Assembly: GCA_016212795.1 (NCBI GenBank)
Contig: JACRDT010000022.1
Coordinates: 1-33,862 of the forward strand
Direction of reading: 5' to 3'
DNA: 33,862 nucleotides
Origin: Elusimicrobiota bacterium
GTDB taxonomy: Bacteria; Elusimicrobiota; Elusimicrobia; UBA1565; UBA9628
The notes under the pieces are model-generated. The model was not told the DNA's origin and did no database searches. It was given only the letters and a program-made list of their open reading frames with translations. The position numbers and the translations under genes are program-made. This document shows, piece by piece, positions 24,310 through 31,515 of this stretch (positions within the stretch are counted from its first letter, which is position 1; the number at the start of each line of letters is the position of its first letter).

Positions 24310-25368
24310 TTATGATACCAAAGCCAGGCGCTCCCTGACGAGGGCGGCCCGCGCGGCGTCGCGCTCGCCCGGGGAGAGCTCTTTCTTGGCGTGCATCTGC
24401 ACGTGCGCCGGCTGGGTGATCAGCATGAGCTCGCTGGCCAGGCCCAGGCTCCCGGGGAGCTTCCACCCGAGGGCGTGCCCCATGCGCAGGCAGGAGATGT
24501 GCTGGCTGGCCTCGTCGAAGGAGAGGAGCCTGGCCCCCTGGAGCGCGGCCGCGGAGCGGTGCACCAGGTCCTCGAGCCTCAGCTTCCCGGCGCCCGCGCA
24601 GAGCTTGTCGCGGCTCTCGGCCTCGCGGTCGGCCACCTGGCCCACCGCCTTGCCCACGGCGGCGATGATCTCCCCTTCGGTGCGGCCCAGCGCCGCGGCG
24701 TTGGAGATCTGGTAGAAGTCCCCGAGGACCTTGGTGCCCTCGCCGTGGAGCCCCCGGACGATGAGGCCCAGCTTGGTGAGGTTGTCGAGCAGGCGGTCGA
24801 TGATGCCCGCCAGGGAAAGCCCGGGCAGGTGGACCAGGGTCGACACCCTCATGGCGGTCCCGAGGTTGGTCGGGCAGGCGGTGAGGTACCCCCAGTCCCT
24901 GCGGAAGGCGAAGCCCAGCGTTTCGGCCAGCCCCCGCTCCACCGCGCGGGCGGATTCGTAGGCCTCGGCCAGGTTCAGGCCGGGCCGCAGGGCCGCCAGC
25001 CGGCAGTGGTCCTCCTCGTTGACCATGAGGCTGAGGGACTCGCCGTCTCCCACCGCGGCGCCGCGGTGGGCCTGGCGCTCGGCCAGGGACGGGCTGATGA
25101 GGTGGCGCTCGACGAGGAACTGGCGGTCGGTGGCGTCGAGGTCGTCCATGCGCATGAAGGCCGCGCCGGCCAGGGCCGGGGTCCGGCGGGCGGCCGCGAA
25201 GACCGTCTCGAGCACCCGCTTGAGGGAAGGCGGGGTCGAGCGCGCGGGGAAGGCCGCGTCGGCCAGGTTCCTGGCCAGCCGGATGCGGCTCGACAAGACG
25301 ACCTCCTGGCGCGGGCCCGGGGCGCAGGCCCACCGCATGGGGATCCGGAGCATGTTCTGGAGCTGCAT
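24310..25368 (-). CDS. mcsB: Protein-arginine kinase McsB
   Basis: McsB (352 aa) phosphorylates arginine residues on proteins to mark them for ClpCP degradation in Gram-positive bacteria. Phosphagen-kinase motifs are SSRIRLARN (26-34), NEEDHCR (117-123) and CPTNLGTAMR with the catalytic-loop Cys165. The C-terminal RDAARA (336-341) matches the RDXXRA pocket known to bind phospho-arginine in Bacillus/Geobacillus McsB, which distinguishes it from creatine- or arginine-kinase relatives. It starts 1 nt after the mcsA stop, indicating translational coupling. No ctsR or clpC is visible in this window, so the usual four-gene operon is reduced to the pair. Confidence 0.94.
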   Translation of the reverse strand: MQLQNMLRIPMRWACAPGPRQEVVLSSRIRLARNLADAAFPARSTPPSLKRVLETVFAAARRTPALAGAAFMRMDDLDATDRQFLVERHLISPSLAERQAHRGAAVGDGESLSLMVNEEDHCRLAALRPGLNLAEAYESARAVERGLAETLGFAFRRDWGYLTACPTNLGTAMRVSTLVHLPGLSLAGIIDRLLDNLTKLGLIVRGLHGEGTKVLGDFYQISNAAALGRTEGEIIAAVGKAVGQVADREAESRDKLCAGAGKLRLEDLVHRSAAALQGARLLSFDEASQHISCLRMGHALGWKLPGSLGLASELMLITQPAHVQMHAKKELSPGERDAARAALVRERLALVS

Positions 25369-25369
25369 C

Positions 25370-25732
25370 TCAGTCGGGACGCAGGCCGCGGTGGCTGGTG
25401 GCGCCGCCGTGGATGCGGGGGATGATGCTCTTCAGGTAGGGCTCGAAGGAGTCGTAGCAGGCCGGGCAGCCGAGCCGCCCGGTCTGGCGGAACTCGGCGT
25501 ACGCCATGCCGCAGCCGTCGCACCGGAGGGGCTTGCCCCGGGGGGCGGGCCGCAGGAGCTTGAGGAACGACGGCAGCCCCGAGAGCAGGCCCTCGAGGGG
25601 GTCCGCCGACGGCGCCGCCGGCTGGGTCTCGGCAGCGCAGTCCGCGCAGAGCGCCTGGCGGCCGACCTTGTTGCCGAGGATCGTCTTGATGAAGACGACG
25701 GCCTCCGCGTTCTGGCAGGAGGAGCAGATCAT
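25370..25732 (-). CDS. mcsA: McsA-like zinc-binding activator of McsB (short form)
   Basis: This 120-aa protein has two CXXC pairs, C3/C6 with C29/C32 and C71/C74 with C89/C92, as in McsA, which binds zinc and activates McsB. It ends with IHGGATSHRG, resembling the McsA IHGxxxHxG segment. The C-terminal UVR domain of typical McsA (about 180 aa) is absent. An upstream in-frame extension to 25801 would run through the repeat into ilvE; ATG25732 is preferred because GGGGGAGG, supplied by the palindromic repeat, lies 8 nt upstream. It overlaps nothing but is spaced 1 nt from mcsB. Confidence 0.9.
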   Translation of the reverse strand: MICSSCQNAEAVVFIKTILGNKVGRQALCADCAAETQPAAPSADPLEGLLSGLPSFLKLLRPAPRGKPLRCDGCGMAYAEFRQTGRLGCPACYDSFEPYLKSIIPRIHGGATSHRGLRPD

Positions 25733-25735
25733 ATC

Positions 25736-25774
25736 ACTTTCCTCCCCCGCGGGGAGGAAAGTAGCCGAGGGGGC
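25736..25774 (-). repeat. Dispersed palindromic repeat, copy 4 (mcsA leader)
   Basis: The arms 25736-25747 and 25751-25762 form a perfect 12-bp stem with a 3-nt loop (CGC), followed by AGCCGAGGGGGC. It fills most of the gap between the ilvE-like stop (25788) and mcsA (25732). In the mcsA direction one arm contains the GGGGGAGG ribosome-binding site. Confidence 0.8.
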
Positions 25775-25787
25775 ATGGTCCGTTTTA

Positions 25788-26684
25788 TCATCTCTTCGCA
25801 TCCTCGTACACCGCCGTCCCCGAAGCGGGCGAGGCGGCGTAGTCCCTGAAGAGCCCGATGATCTTCTTGGTCATCGGGCCGGCCGCGCCGGAGCCGATGG
25901 TCCTGCCGTCGATCCTGACGGCGGGGATGATCTCGGCCCCGGACCCCGTGAGGAAGACCTCGCCCGCGCGGTAGAGCTCGAAGGGCGTGAAGAGCCTCTC
26001 GACGACCGGGTTGCCGAGCCGGTCGCGGCACAGCTCCATGACCACCTTGCGCGTCACGCCCTCCAGGATGCCGATGTGGACCGGCGGGGTCACGATGGCC
26101 CCCTCGGCGATGAAGAAGATGTTGTCCCCGGAGCACTCGGTGACGTAGCCGTCCGTGCTCAGGAGGATGGCCTCCTGGGCGCCGGCCCGCGACGCTTCGG
26201 CCCGGGCCAGGACGTTGGGCAGGTAGTTGAGCGACTTCACGCCGGGCGAGAGCTGGTCCGAGCGCCGCTGGCGGATGGTGGAGACGATGAGGTCGAGCCC
26301 CTTCTCGTAGTAGGCGTCGGGGTAGAGCTCGATGCGGTCCGCGATGATGATGAGGCAGGGGCCCGCCTTGCACTTGCGCATGTCCAGCCCCAGGTCGCCG
26401 ACCCCCCGGGTCAGGAGCAGGCGGATGTAGGCGTCCTTGAGCCCGTTGGCGCGGACGGTCTCCAGGACGGCGGCCTCGATCTTCTTGAGGGGCATGGGCA
26501 GCGTCAGGAGGATGGACTCGGCGGACTTGGCCAGCCGCTGGAGGTGGTCGTCGAGCCGGAAGACCCGGCCGCCGTAGACCCGGATGCCTTCGAAGACGCC
26601 GTCCCCGTAGAGCAGGCCGTGGTCGAAGACGGAGACCATGGCGTCCTCTTTCTCGCGGAGCTGGCCGTTGATGTAGATCTTCAT
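25788..26684 (-). CDS. ilvE: Branched-chain-amino-acid aminotransferase-like, PLP fold IV
   Basis: This 298-aa cytoplasmic PLP enzyme is a class IV aminotransferase that most likely interconverts Leu/Ile/Val and their 2-oxo acids with glutamate. The family opening is FDHGLLYGDGVFEGIRVYGG (20-39), the PLP lysine is K150 in SPGVKSLNYLPNVLA, ECSGDNIFFI follows, and the C-terminal TGSGAEIIPAV loop binds phosphate. D-amino-acid transaminase and aminodeoxychorismate lyase share this fold, so the substrate is less certain than the fold. Its ATG overlaps the lolD stop by 4 nt. Confidence 0.87.
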   Translation of the reverse strand: MKIYINGQLREKEDAMVSVFDHGLLYGDGVFEGIRVYGGRVFRLDDHLQRLAKSAESILLTLPMPLKKIEAAVLETVRANGLKDAYIRLLLTRGVGDLGLDMRKCKAGPCLIIIADRIELYPDAYYEKGLDLIVSTIRQRRSDQLSPGVKSLNYLPNVLARAEASRAGAQEAILLSTDGYVTECSGDNIFFIAEGAIVTPPVHIGILEGVTRKVVMELCRDRLGNPVVERLFTPFELYRAGEVFLTGSGAEIIPAVRIDGRTIGSGAAGPMTKKIIGLFRDYAASPASGTAVYEDAKR

Positions 26685-27409
26685 GGATTCATTCCTTGCA
26701 CGATGGCGCCGTCGAGCATGTGGAGGACCCGGTTGGCGTGGTGGCAGGCCCCTTCGTTGTGCGTCACGACCACGACCGCGGCGCCCTCCCGCTCGGCGAG
26801 GTTCCTGAGGTCCGAGAAGACCTTCTCCCCGTTGGCCTTGTCCAGGTTGCCCGTGGGCTCGTCGGCCAGGATCATGGCGGGTCTCATCAGGAGCGCCCGG
26901 CAGATGGCCACCCGCTGGCGCTCGCCGCCGGAGAGCTCGCTCGGGAAGCGGCGGGAGAGGCCCGCGATCCCCAGGCCCTCGAGCAGGTCGTGGGCCCGCT
27001 CGGTCGCCTCGGCGAGGACGCCGTCGCCAGGGCCGGCGCCTGGCGGCGCGGCCCGGCGGCGGAGCCCGATGCGGGCCGGCATGGTGACGTTCTCCAGGAC
27101 CGTGAACTCGGGCAGGAGGGAGTCGAACTGGAACACAAAGCCCACGGACTCGTTGCGCAGGAGGGCGCGCTCGGTCTCGCCGAGCTTGGAGAGGGGGATG
27201 CCGGTGAGGAACAGCTCGCCCGCGTCGGGGCGGTCCATGAGGCCGAGGATGTTGAGGAGCGTGGATTTCCCCGACCCGCTGGGCCCGAGGATCATGAGGT
27301 ACTCGCCGGCCAGGACCGAGAAGTCCAGGCCCTTGAGCACCGAGACGGCCTGCGGGCCCTCGCCGTAGGTCTTGTAGAGCCCCCTGGCTTCCAGAACGCT
27401 AGAACTCAT
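26681..27409 (-). CDS. lolD: Lipoprotein-releasing ABC transporter ATPase LolD
   Basis: This 242-aa ABC ATPase powers the release of outer-membrane lipoproteins from the inner membrane with LolC/E. Motifs are Walker A GPSGSGKST (42-50), the Q-loop VFQFDSLLPE (about 92-101), the signature LSGGERQR (159-166), Walker B AMILADEP (178-185) and the H-loop VVTHN. A basic-glycine insertion (RRRAAPPGAGPGDG, 118-130) lies between the Q-loop and the signature. Other MacB-type exporters share this ATPase, but the adjacent LolC/E gene supports Lol. The start ATG27409 is within the terminal inverted repeat of the inserted element at 27399-27563. Confidence 0.9.
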   Translation of the reverse strand: MSSSVLEARGLYKTYGEGPQAVSVLKGLDFSVLAGEYLMILGPSGSGKSTLLNILGLMDRPDAGELFLTGIPLSKLGETERALLRNESVGFVFQFDSLLPEFTVLENVTMPARIGLRRRAAPPGAGPGDGVLAEATERAHDLLEGLGIAGLSRRFPSELSGGERQRVAICRALLMRPAMILADEPTGNLDKANGEKVFSDLRNLAEREGAAVVVVTHNEGACHHANRVLHMLDGAIVQGMNP

Positions 27410-27563
27410 CCGGCAACCCTCCTTCGTAGCGAAATCGCCGATGTTGCAGCCGAGCCGAAGCGCCGCGAGGCGAGCAGGCTGTACGCCTGTAAGCCGAGCG
27501 GCGAAAAGGCGCAGGCCAACAGCGGCGATTGCAGCAGAAGCAGGGTTTCCGGATGAGTTCTAG
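27399..27563. mobile_element. MITE-like palindromic element between lolD and lolC/E
   Basis: The ends 27399-27420 (CTAGAACTCATCCGGCAACCCT) and 27542-27563 are inverted repeats of 22 bp with one mismatch. The interior is also largely dyad-symmetric (for example AAATCGCCG at 27433-27441 against CGGCGATT at 27526-27533, and CAGGC-TGTAC-GCCTG near 27476-27490). It carries no gene. The right repeat contains the stop codon of lolC/E and the left contains the start codon of lolD. It could be a MITE, or a structured intercistronic RNA that separates expression of the two genes. Confidence 0.7.
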
Positions 27564-28825
27564 CCATAGTGGATGGCCTCCACCGGGTTGACCTTGGACG
27601 CGCGGGTCGCGGGGTAGATGGTCGCCAGGATCGCCAGGAACAGCCCCGAGAGCGTCACGGCCGCGACGTCGCGCAGCTCCACGGCGACGGGCACCTGCGA
27701 GAGGTAGTAGATGTCCGAGGGGAGCTCCACGATGGGGTAGTGCCCGATGACGTAGCACAGGCCCAGGCCCAGGAGGATGCCGGAGGCGACCCCGGCCCCG
27801 CCGATCAGGAGCCCCAGGGTCCAGAAGATCCTGCGGACCTGGGCGGGCGTGGCGCCCATCGCGCGCAGGAGGCCGATGTCCCTCGTCTTCTCGACGCCCA
27901 GGAGGATCAGGTTGGACGCGATGTTGAGGGACGCCACCAGGATGATGAGCGTCAGGATGATGAACATGACGGCCTTCTCGAGCTTCAGGGCCGCGAACAG
28001 GGTCCGGTTCATCTGCTTGTAGGTGCGCACCACGAAGGTGTAGCCGAGCTTGCCCTGGATACGGCGGCCCGCGGCGTCGGCCATGTCGAGGTCCTTGAGG
28101 CGCGCGCCGAACCCCGTGGCCCCCGCGCCCACGCTGAAGAACTTCGCGGCGGCCTCGAGGGAGGTGTAGGCCGTGGTGGCGTCGTATTCGTAGTACCCGG
28201 TGTGCAGGACGCCAACGACCGTGAACCGCTGCATCTGCGGGATGTAGCCCATCGGGGTGGAGAGGCCCTGGGGGGACACCAGGACCACCTGCGAGCCCAC
28301 CGGGGCGTTCATGTTCGCGGCGAGCTCCTCGCCGAGGACGATGCCCGGGACCTTGGGGTCGGAGCGCAGGCCCTTCCAATCCCCCTCGCGCAGGGTCTTG
28401 CCGAGGTCGTTGACCGAGAACTCCTTGGCCGGGTCGAGCCCCTTGAGCACCACGCCGAGCGAGCGCCCCTTGCTGTTGATGATGGCCTGGCCCAGCACGA
28501 AGGGCGCCGCGGCCGCCACCGCCGGGTCGGCGGCCAGGGCGGCGGCCACGTGCTCCCGGCCCGCGCCGCTCATGGACCCGTACACGGTGACGTGCGCCTG
28601 GGCGCCGATGATCTTCTTCTGGATGTCGGTCTGGAAGCCGTTCATGACCGACAGCGTGGTCAGCAGCGCCGCCACGCCCACGGTCACGCCCGCGACCCCG
28701 ATGGAGGTCGTCACCAGGGCGAAGAGCCCCTTCCTCTTCGCCCGGAGGTAGCGCAGGGCGACGAAGACCTCGAAGCTCCGGGCGAAGCCCGGAGGGTCTC
28801 GCCTGAGGCGGCTCGCGTCACTCAT
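27560..28825 (-). CDS. Lipoprotein-releasing ABC transporter permease LolC/LolE
   Basis: This 421-aa inner-membrane permease works with LolD to extract triacylated lipoproteins toward LolA. It has the family's layout: FVALRYLRAKRKGLFALVTT, a first membrane helix (about 37-62), a large periplasmic domain (about 63-285), and three C-terminal helices beginning LEKAVMFIILTLIILVASLN, with EKTRDIGLLRAMGAT between and the ATIYPATRASKVNPVEAIHYG tail. Only one permease gene is present, so it may work as a homodimer (LolF-like) instead of the LolC plus LolE of E. coli. Its ATG overlaps the lysS stop by 8 nt, and the stop lies in the inserted element. Confidence 0.92.
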   Translation of the reverse strand: MSDASRLRRDPPGFARSFEVFVALRYLRAKRKGLFALVTTSIGVAGVTVGVAALLTTLSVMNGFQTDIQKKIIGAQAHVTVYGSMSGAGREHVAAALAADPAVAAAAPFVLGQAIINSKGRSLGVVLKGLDPAKEFSVNDLGKTLREGDWKGLRSDPKVPGIVLGEELAANMNAPVGSQVVLVSPQGLSTPMGYIPQMQRFTVVGVLHTGYYEYDATTAYTSLEAAAKFFSVGAGATGFGARLKDLDMADAAGRRIQGKLGYTFVVRTYKQMNRTLFAALKLEKAVMFIILTLIILVASLNIASNLILLGVEKTRDIGLLRAMGATPAQVRRIFWTLGLLIGGAGVASGILLGLGLCYVIGHYPIVELPSDIYYLSQVPVAVELRDVAAVTLSGLFLAILATIYPATRASKVNPVEAIHYG

Positions 28826-30338
28826 CTTTGAGCGTGGGGAAGAGGATGGTCTCCCTGATGGAGGCGGTCCCCGTGAGCAGCATCACCAGGCGGTCGACGC
28901 CAAACCCTATGCCGCCGGTCGGCGGCATGCCGCACTCGAGGGCCTGGACGAAGTCGTCGTCGAGGACGTCGGCCTCGTCGTCTTTCTCCTCGGCCTTCAC
29001 CTTGGCCTGGTGGACGAGCCGCTCGAGCTGGTCCTCCGGGTCGTTGAGCTCGCTGTAGGCGTTGGCGAGCTCCTCGCCCCCGCCGAAGCACTCGAAGCGC
29101 TCCACCACGCCCGAGCTCCCGGGTTTGAGCTTGGCCAGCGGCGTGATGGCCGCCGGGTGGTCGAAGACGAAGGTCATGGCGTCGAGATGCGGCAGGATCG
29201 CCGCGTCGAAGATCCGGTCGAAGATTTTCGAACTCGGGGTCCCATCACCGGCTGGAACGCCCAGGCGATGGGCAAGCGCCAGCAAAGCCTCCCGGTGGAA
29301 GGATTTGCCGTCGAGGATGTTCTCCATGTCCTCCCCGCACCGCGCCTTCCATTCCTCCGGCAGGAAGATCCTCCGGAAAGGAGGCTTGAGGCCGACCTTC
29401 TTGCCGTCGTACAGCACGGACTCGATGCCCAGGGCTTGGGCGCTGTCCCACACCACGCGCTCGAAGAGGCCGGCCATGCCGTTGTAATCGCTGTAGGCCT
29501 CGTAGGCCTCGAGCATCGAGAACTCCGGGTTGTGCCGGGTGTCGACGCCCTCGTTGCGGAATATCCTGCCGAGCTCGAAGACCTTGTCGAGGCCGCCGAT
29601 GATGAGCCGCTTTAAGTGCAATTCCGTGGCGATCCGGAGCACCATGTCCGCATTGAGAGCGTTATGGAAAGTCTTGAATGGTCTGGCGGACGCTCCTCCT
29701 GCCTTCGGCAGGAGGATGGGGGTCTCGACCTCGATGAAGCCGAGGGACTCCATGGTCTTGCGCACGGTCGAGATGATGAGGGAGCGCTTCCGGAACGTCT
29801 CCCGGACCTCGCCGCTGGCGATGAGGTCCAGGTGACGGTTGCGGTAGCGGGTCTCGACGTCCTTGAGCCCGTGGAACTTCTCGGGCAGGGGCCGCATGGC
29901 CTTGGCCAGGAGGACGAGCGAGGAGGCGGCCACGGTGGGCTCGCCGGTCCTGGTCTTGAAGACGCCGCCCTCGACGCCGACGAAGTCGCCGGCGTGGAGG
30001 TCCTTCTTGACGAGGAGGAAGGCCGCCTCCGGGAGGGCGTCCTTCTTGAAGTACACCTGGCACTTGCCGTCGCCGTCCTGGAGGTGGGCGAAGACGGACT
30101 TGCCCATGTCCCGGAGCTGCATGACCCGGCCCGCCGTCCGGACGGGGGTGGGGTCCTGCCCGCCCACCTCGAGCGGCGCGCCCAGGCGCGCGGCCTCGGC
30201 GCAGGAGTGGGTCTTCTGGAAGCGCGCGGGGAAGCAGTCGATGCCGCGGCCGCGCAGCTCCTTGAGCTTGGCTTTCTTGACGGCCAAGACGTCTTCCAAC
30301 GAGCCTGAGACAGGGGCTTGGGGCGTTTCTGGGTTCAT
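28818..30338 (-). CDS. lysS: Lysyl-tRNA synthetase, class II
   Basis: This 506-aa cytoplasmic enzyme charges tRNA-Lys with lysine and ATP. The N-terminal OB-fold anticodon-binding domain covers about residues 65-150 (RVMQLRDMGKSVFAHLQDG). The class II core has motif 1 GFIEVETPIL (200-209), motif 2 RIFRNEGVDTRHNPEF (258-273) and motif 3 GIGFGVDRLVMLLTG (476-490). The length matches bacterial LysS (about 500-510). It heads the seven-gene minus-strand run and overlaps lolC/E by 8 nt. TGCTAGAAT (30356-30348), an extended -10 box, lies 9 nt before the ATG, so its leader should be only a few bases. Confidence 0.97.
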   Translation of the reverse strand: MNPETPQAPVSGSLEDVLAVKKAKLKELRGRGIDCFPARFQKTHSCAEAARLGAPLEVGGQDPTPVRTAGRVMQLRDMGKSVFAHLQDGDGKCQVYFKKDALPEAAFLLVKKDLHAGDFVGVEGGVFKTRTGEPTVAASSLVLLAKAMRPLPEKFHGLKDVETRYRNRHLDLIASGEVRETFRKRSLIISTVRKTMESLGFIEVETPILLPKAGGASARPFKTFHNALNADMVLRIATELHLKRLIIGGLDKVFELGRIFRNEGVDTRHNPEFSMLEAYEAYSDYNGMAGLFERVVWDSAQALGIESVLYDGKKVGLKPPFRRIFLPEEWKARCGEDMENILDGKSFHREALLALAHRLGVPAGDGTPSSKIFDRIFDAAILPHLDAMTFVFDHPAAITPLAKLKPGSSGVVERFECFGGGEELANAYSELNDPEDQLERLVHQAKVKAEEKDDEADVLDDDFVQALECGMPPTGGIGFGVDRLVMLLTGTASIRETILFPTLKDE

Positions 30339-30347
30339 GCCGCGACT

Positions 30348-30356
30348 ATTCTAGCA
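30348..30356 (-). promoter_or_regulatory. Extended -10 promoter of lysS
   Basis: On the minus strand TGCTAGAAT (30356-30348) fits TGnTANAAT. The TAG of the box is also the stop codon (30351-30353) of the upstream methyltransferase. Transcription should begin about 2-4 nt before the lysS ATG. Confidence 0.6.
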
Positions 30357-31400
30357 CTTCCCGGCCACGACGAAGATGGTGACCCCGCAGCCCGGCCTGG
30401 CCAGCGTGTAGTACAGCTTGAACCAGACGAAGAACGGGAAGGTCAGGCAGTGGAGCGAGGTCTCGAAGGCCGCCACGAGCCTGCTCCGGGCGTCCTTGGA
30501 GCCGATGGCCCCGGCCAGGAGCCCCTGCGCGCCCGGCGCCCGGGGGCCGCCCTCGGCGAGGAGCCGGGTCAGGGTCGTGTCGCGGGCGGCCGCGGCGCCG
30601 CCGGCCACCAGGCGCTTGGCGCAGCCCAGGGCGGCCCGGGTGCAGCGCCCGATGAAGTGACGGGAGAAATCCCAGGTGGGCAGCCCCGCGGCGTCCAGGC
30701 GGCGGACGGAGAGTCCGTGGCGGGCCAGGAAGGCCGTCAGAGCCTCGGCGTCCCAGCGGGTCAGGTGGTGGGGCGGCTGGTCGAAGGCGTCGCGCCCGAA
30801 GAGCGTGGGGCGCCGGGCGTTGGGCACCGTGATGGCCACCACGCCTCCCGGGGCCAGCAGGCCGGCCGCGAGCCCGATGAGCTCGTTGGGGTCGTCCACG
30901 TGCTCCAGGACGTCGAAGAGCGTCACCGCGTCGAAGGAGGCCCCGGGATGCGACCGGCGGAACTCCGCGAGGGTGCCGCGGAATACGTCCGTGACGCCCT
31001 TGGCCCGGGCGGCCTCCAGGGCTTCGGCGTTCGTGTCGAGGCCCACGGCCTCGAACCCGCGCTCCCGGGCCGCGGCCAGGAACTGGCCGGCCCCGCAGCC
31101 GACGTCGAGGAGCTTCTTGGGCGAGAGGAGGACGTCCGCGCCCGGCGGGACCGCGGCGAAGAACCGGTCGTAGCGGCCCCGGTCGACGCCCTCGTAGCTG
31201 TCGGCCGAGACGAAGGCGCGGTACCAGCCGTCGCCGGGGTGCTCGAAGGGCCGGGCGGACTCCACGCGGCAGGCGGGGCACCTGAGGATCTCGTAGGTCT
31301 TCCCGCCGACCGGGTCGCGGTGGGTCTCGACGAGCGACTTGACGCCGGCGTCGGCGCAGATGGGGCAGGCGTCGGGGGCGGAGCTCATCCGCAACATCAT
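30351..31400 (-). CDS. SAM-dependent methyltransferase with N-terminal zinc ribbon
   Basis: This 349-aa class I methyltransferase carries a zinc-ribbon start (C12-P-I-C15 and C41-P-A-C44), then a Rossmann fold: KKLLDVGCGAGQFLA (motif I, about residues 90-105), GLDTNAEALEAA, and VTLFDVLEHVDDPNE. A hydrophobic, possibly membrane-associated C-terminus (FPFFVWFKLYYTL) ends it. Such proteins often methylate sugars, quinones or lipids; the substrate is unknown. The start is uncertain among ATG31400, 31397 and 31388; no Shine-Dalgarno is present, and TATTCT (31406-31401) would place transcription nearest the last. It may be in the same transcript as lysS, whose promoter overlaps its stop. Confidence 0.85.
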   Translation of the reverse strand: MMLRMSSAPDACPICADAGVKSLVETHRDPVGGKTYEILRCPACRVESARPFEHPGDGWYRAFVSADSYEGVDRGRYDRFFAAVPPGADVLLSPKKLLDVGCGAGQFLAAARERGFEAVGLDTNAEALEAARAKGVTDVFRGTLAEFRRSHPGASFDAVTLFDVLEHVDDPNELIGLAAGLLAPGGVVAITVPNARRPTLFGRDAFDQPPHHLTRWDAEALTAFLARHGLSVRRLDAAGLPTWDFSRHFIGRCTRAALGCAKRLVAGGAAAARDTTLTRLLAEGGPRAPGAQGLLAGAIGSKDARSRLVAAFETSLHCLTFPFFVWFKLYYTLARPGCGVTIFVVAGKC

Positions 31401-31477
31401 AGAATATCCCGATTTGATATGTACGCCCTGCTCGGGCAGGTTTTACCGATATTTTCCCGCTTCTTTCCCGATGGGGG

Positions 31478-31506
31478 TGGATAAGGCCGGCCCTCCCTGT
31501 TATACT
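31478..31506 (+). promoter_or_regulatory. Promoter for the heptad-repeat protein gene
   Basis: TGGATA (31478-31483), a 17-nt spacer and TATACT (31501-31506), with ATG31516 9 nt beyond. Transcription should begin about 3 nt before the ATG. Confidence 0.7.
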
Positions 31507-31515
31507 GATAGAGAC

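Noticed and set aside
25730..25801. mcsA start at 25801
   Set aside because: It would translate the repeat and overlap the ilvE-like gene. ATG25732 has a strong, well-spaced Shine-Dalgarno.
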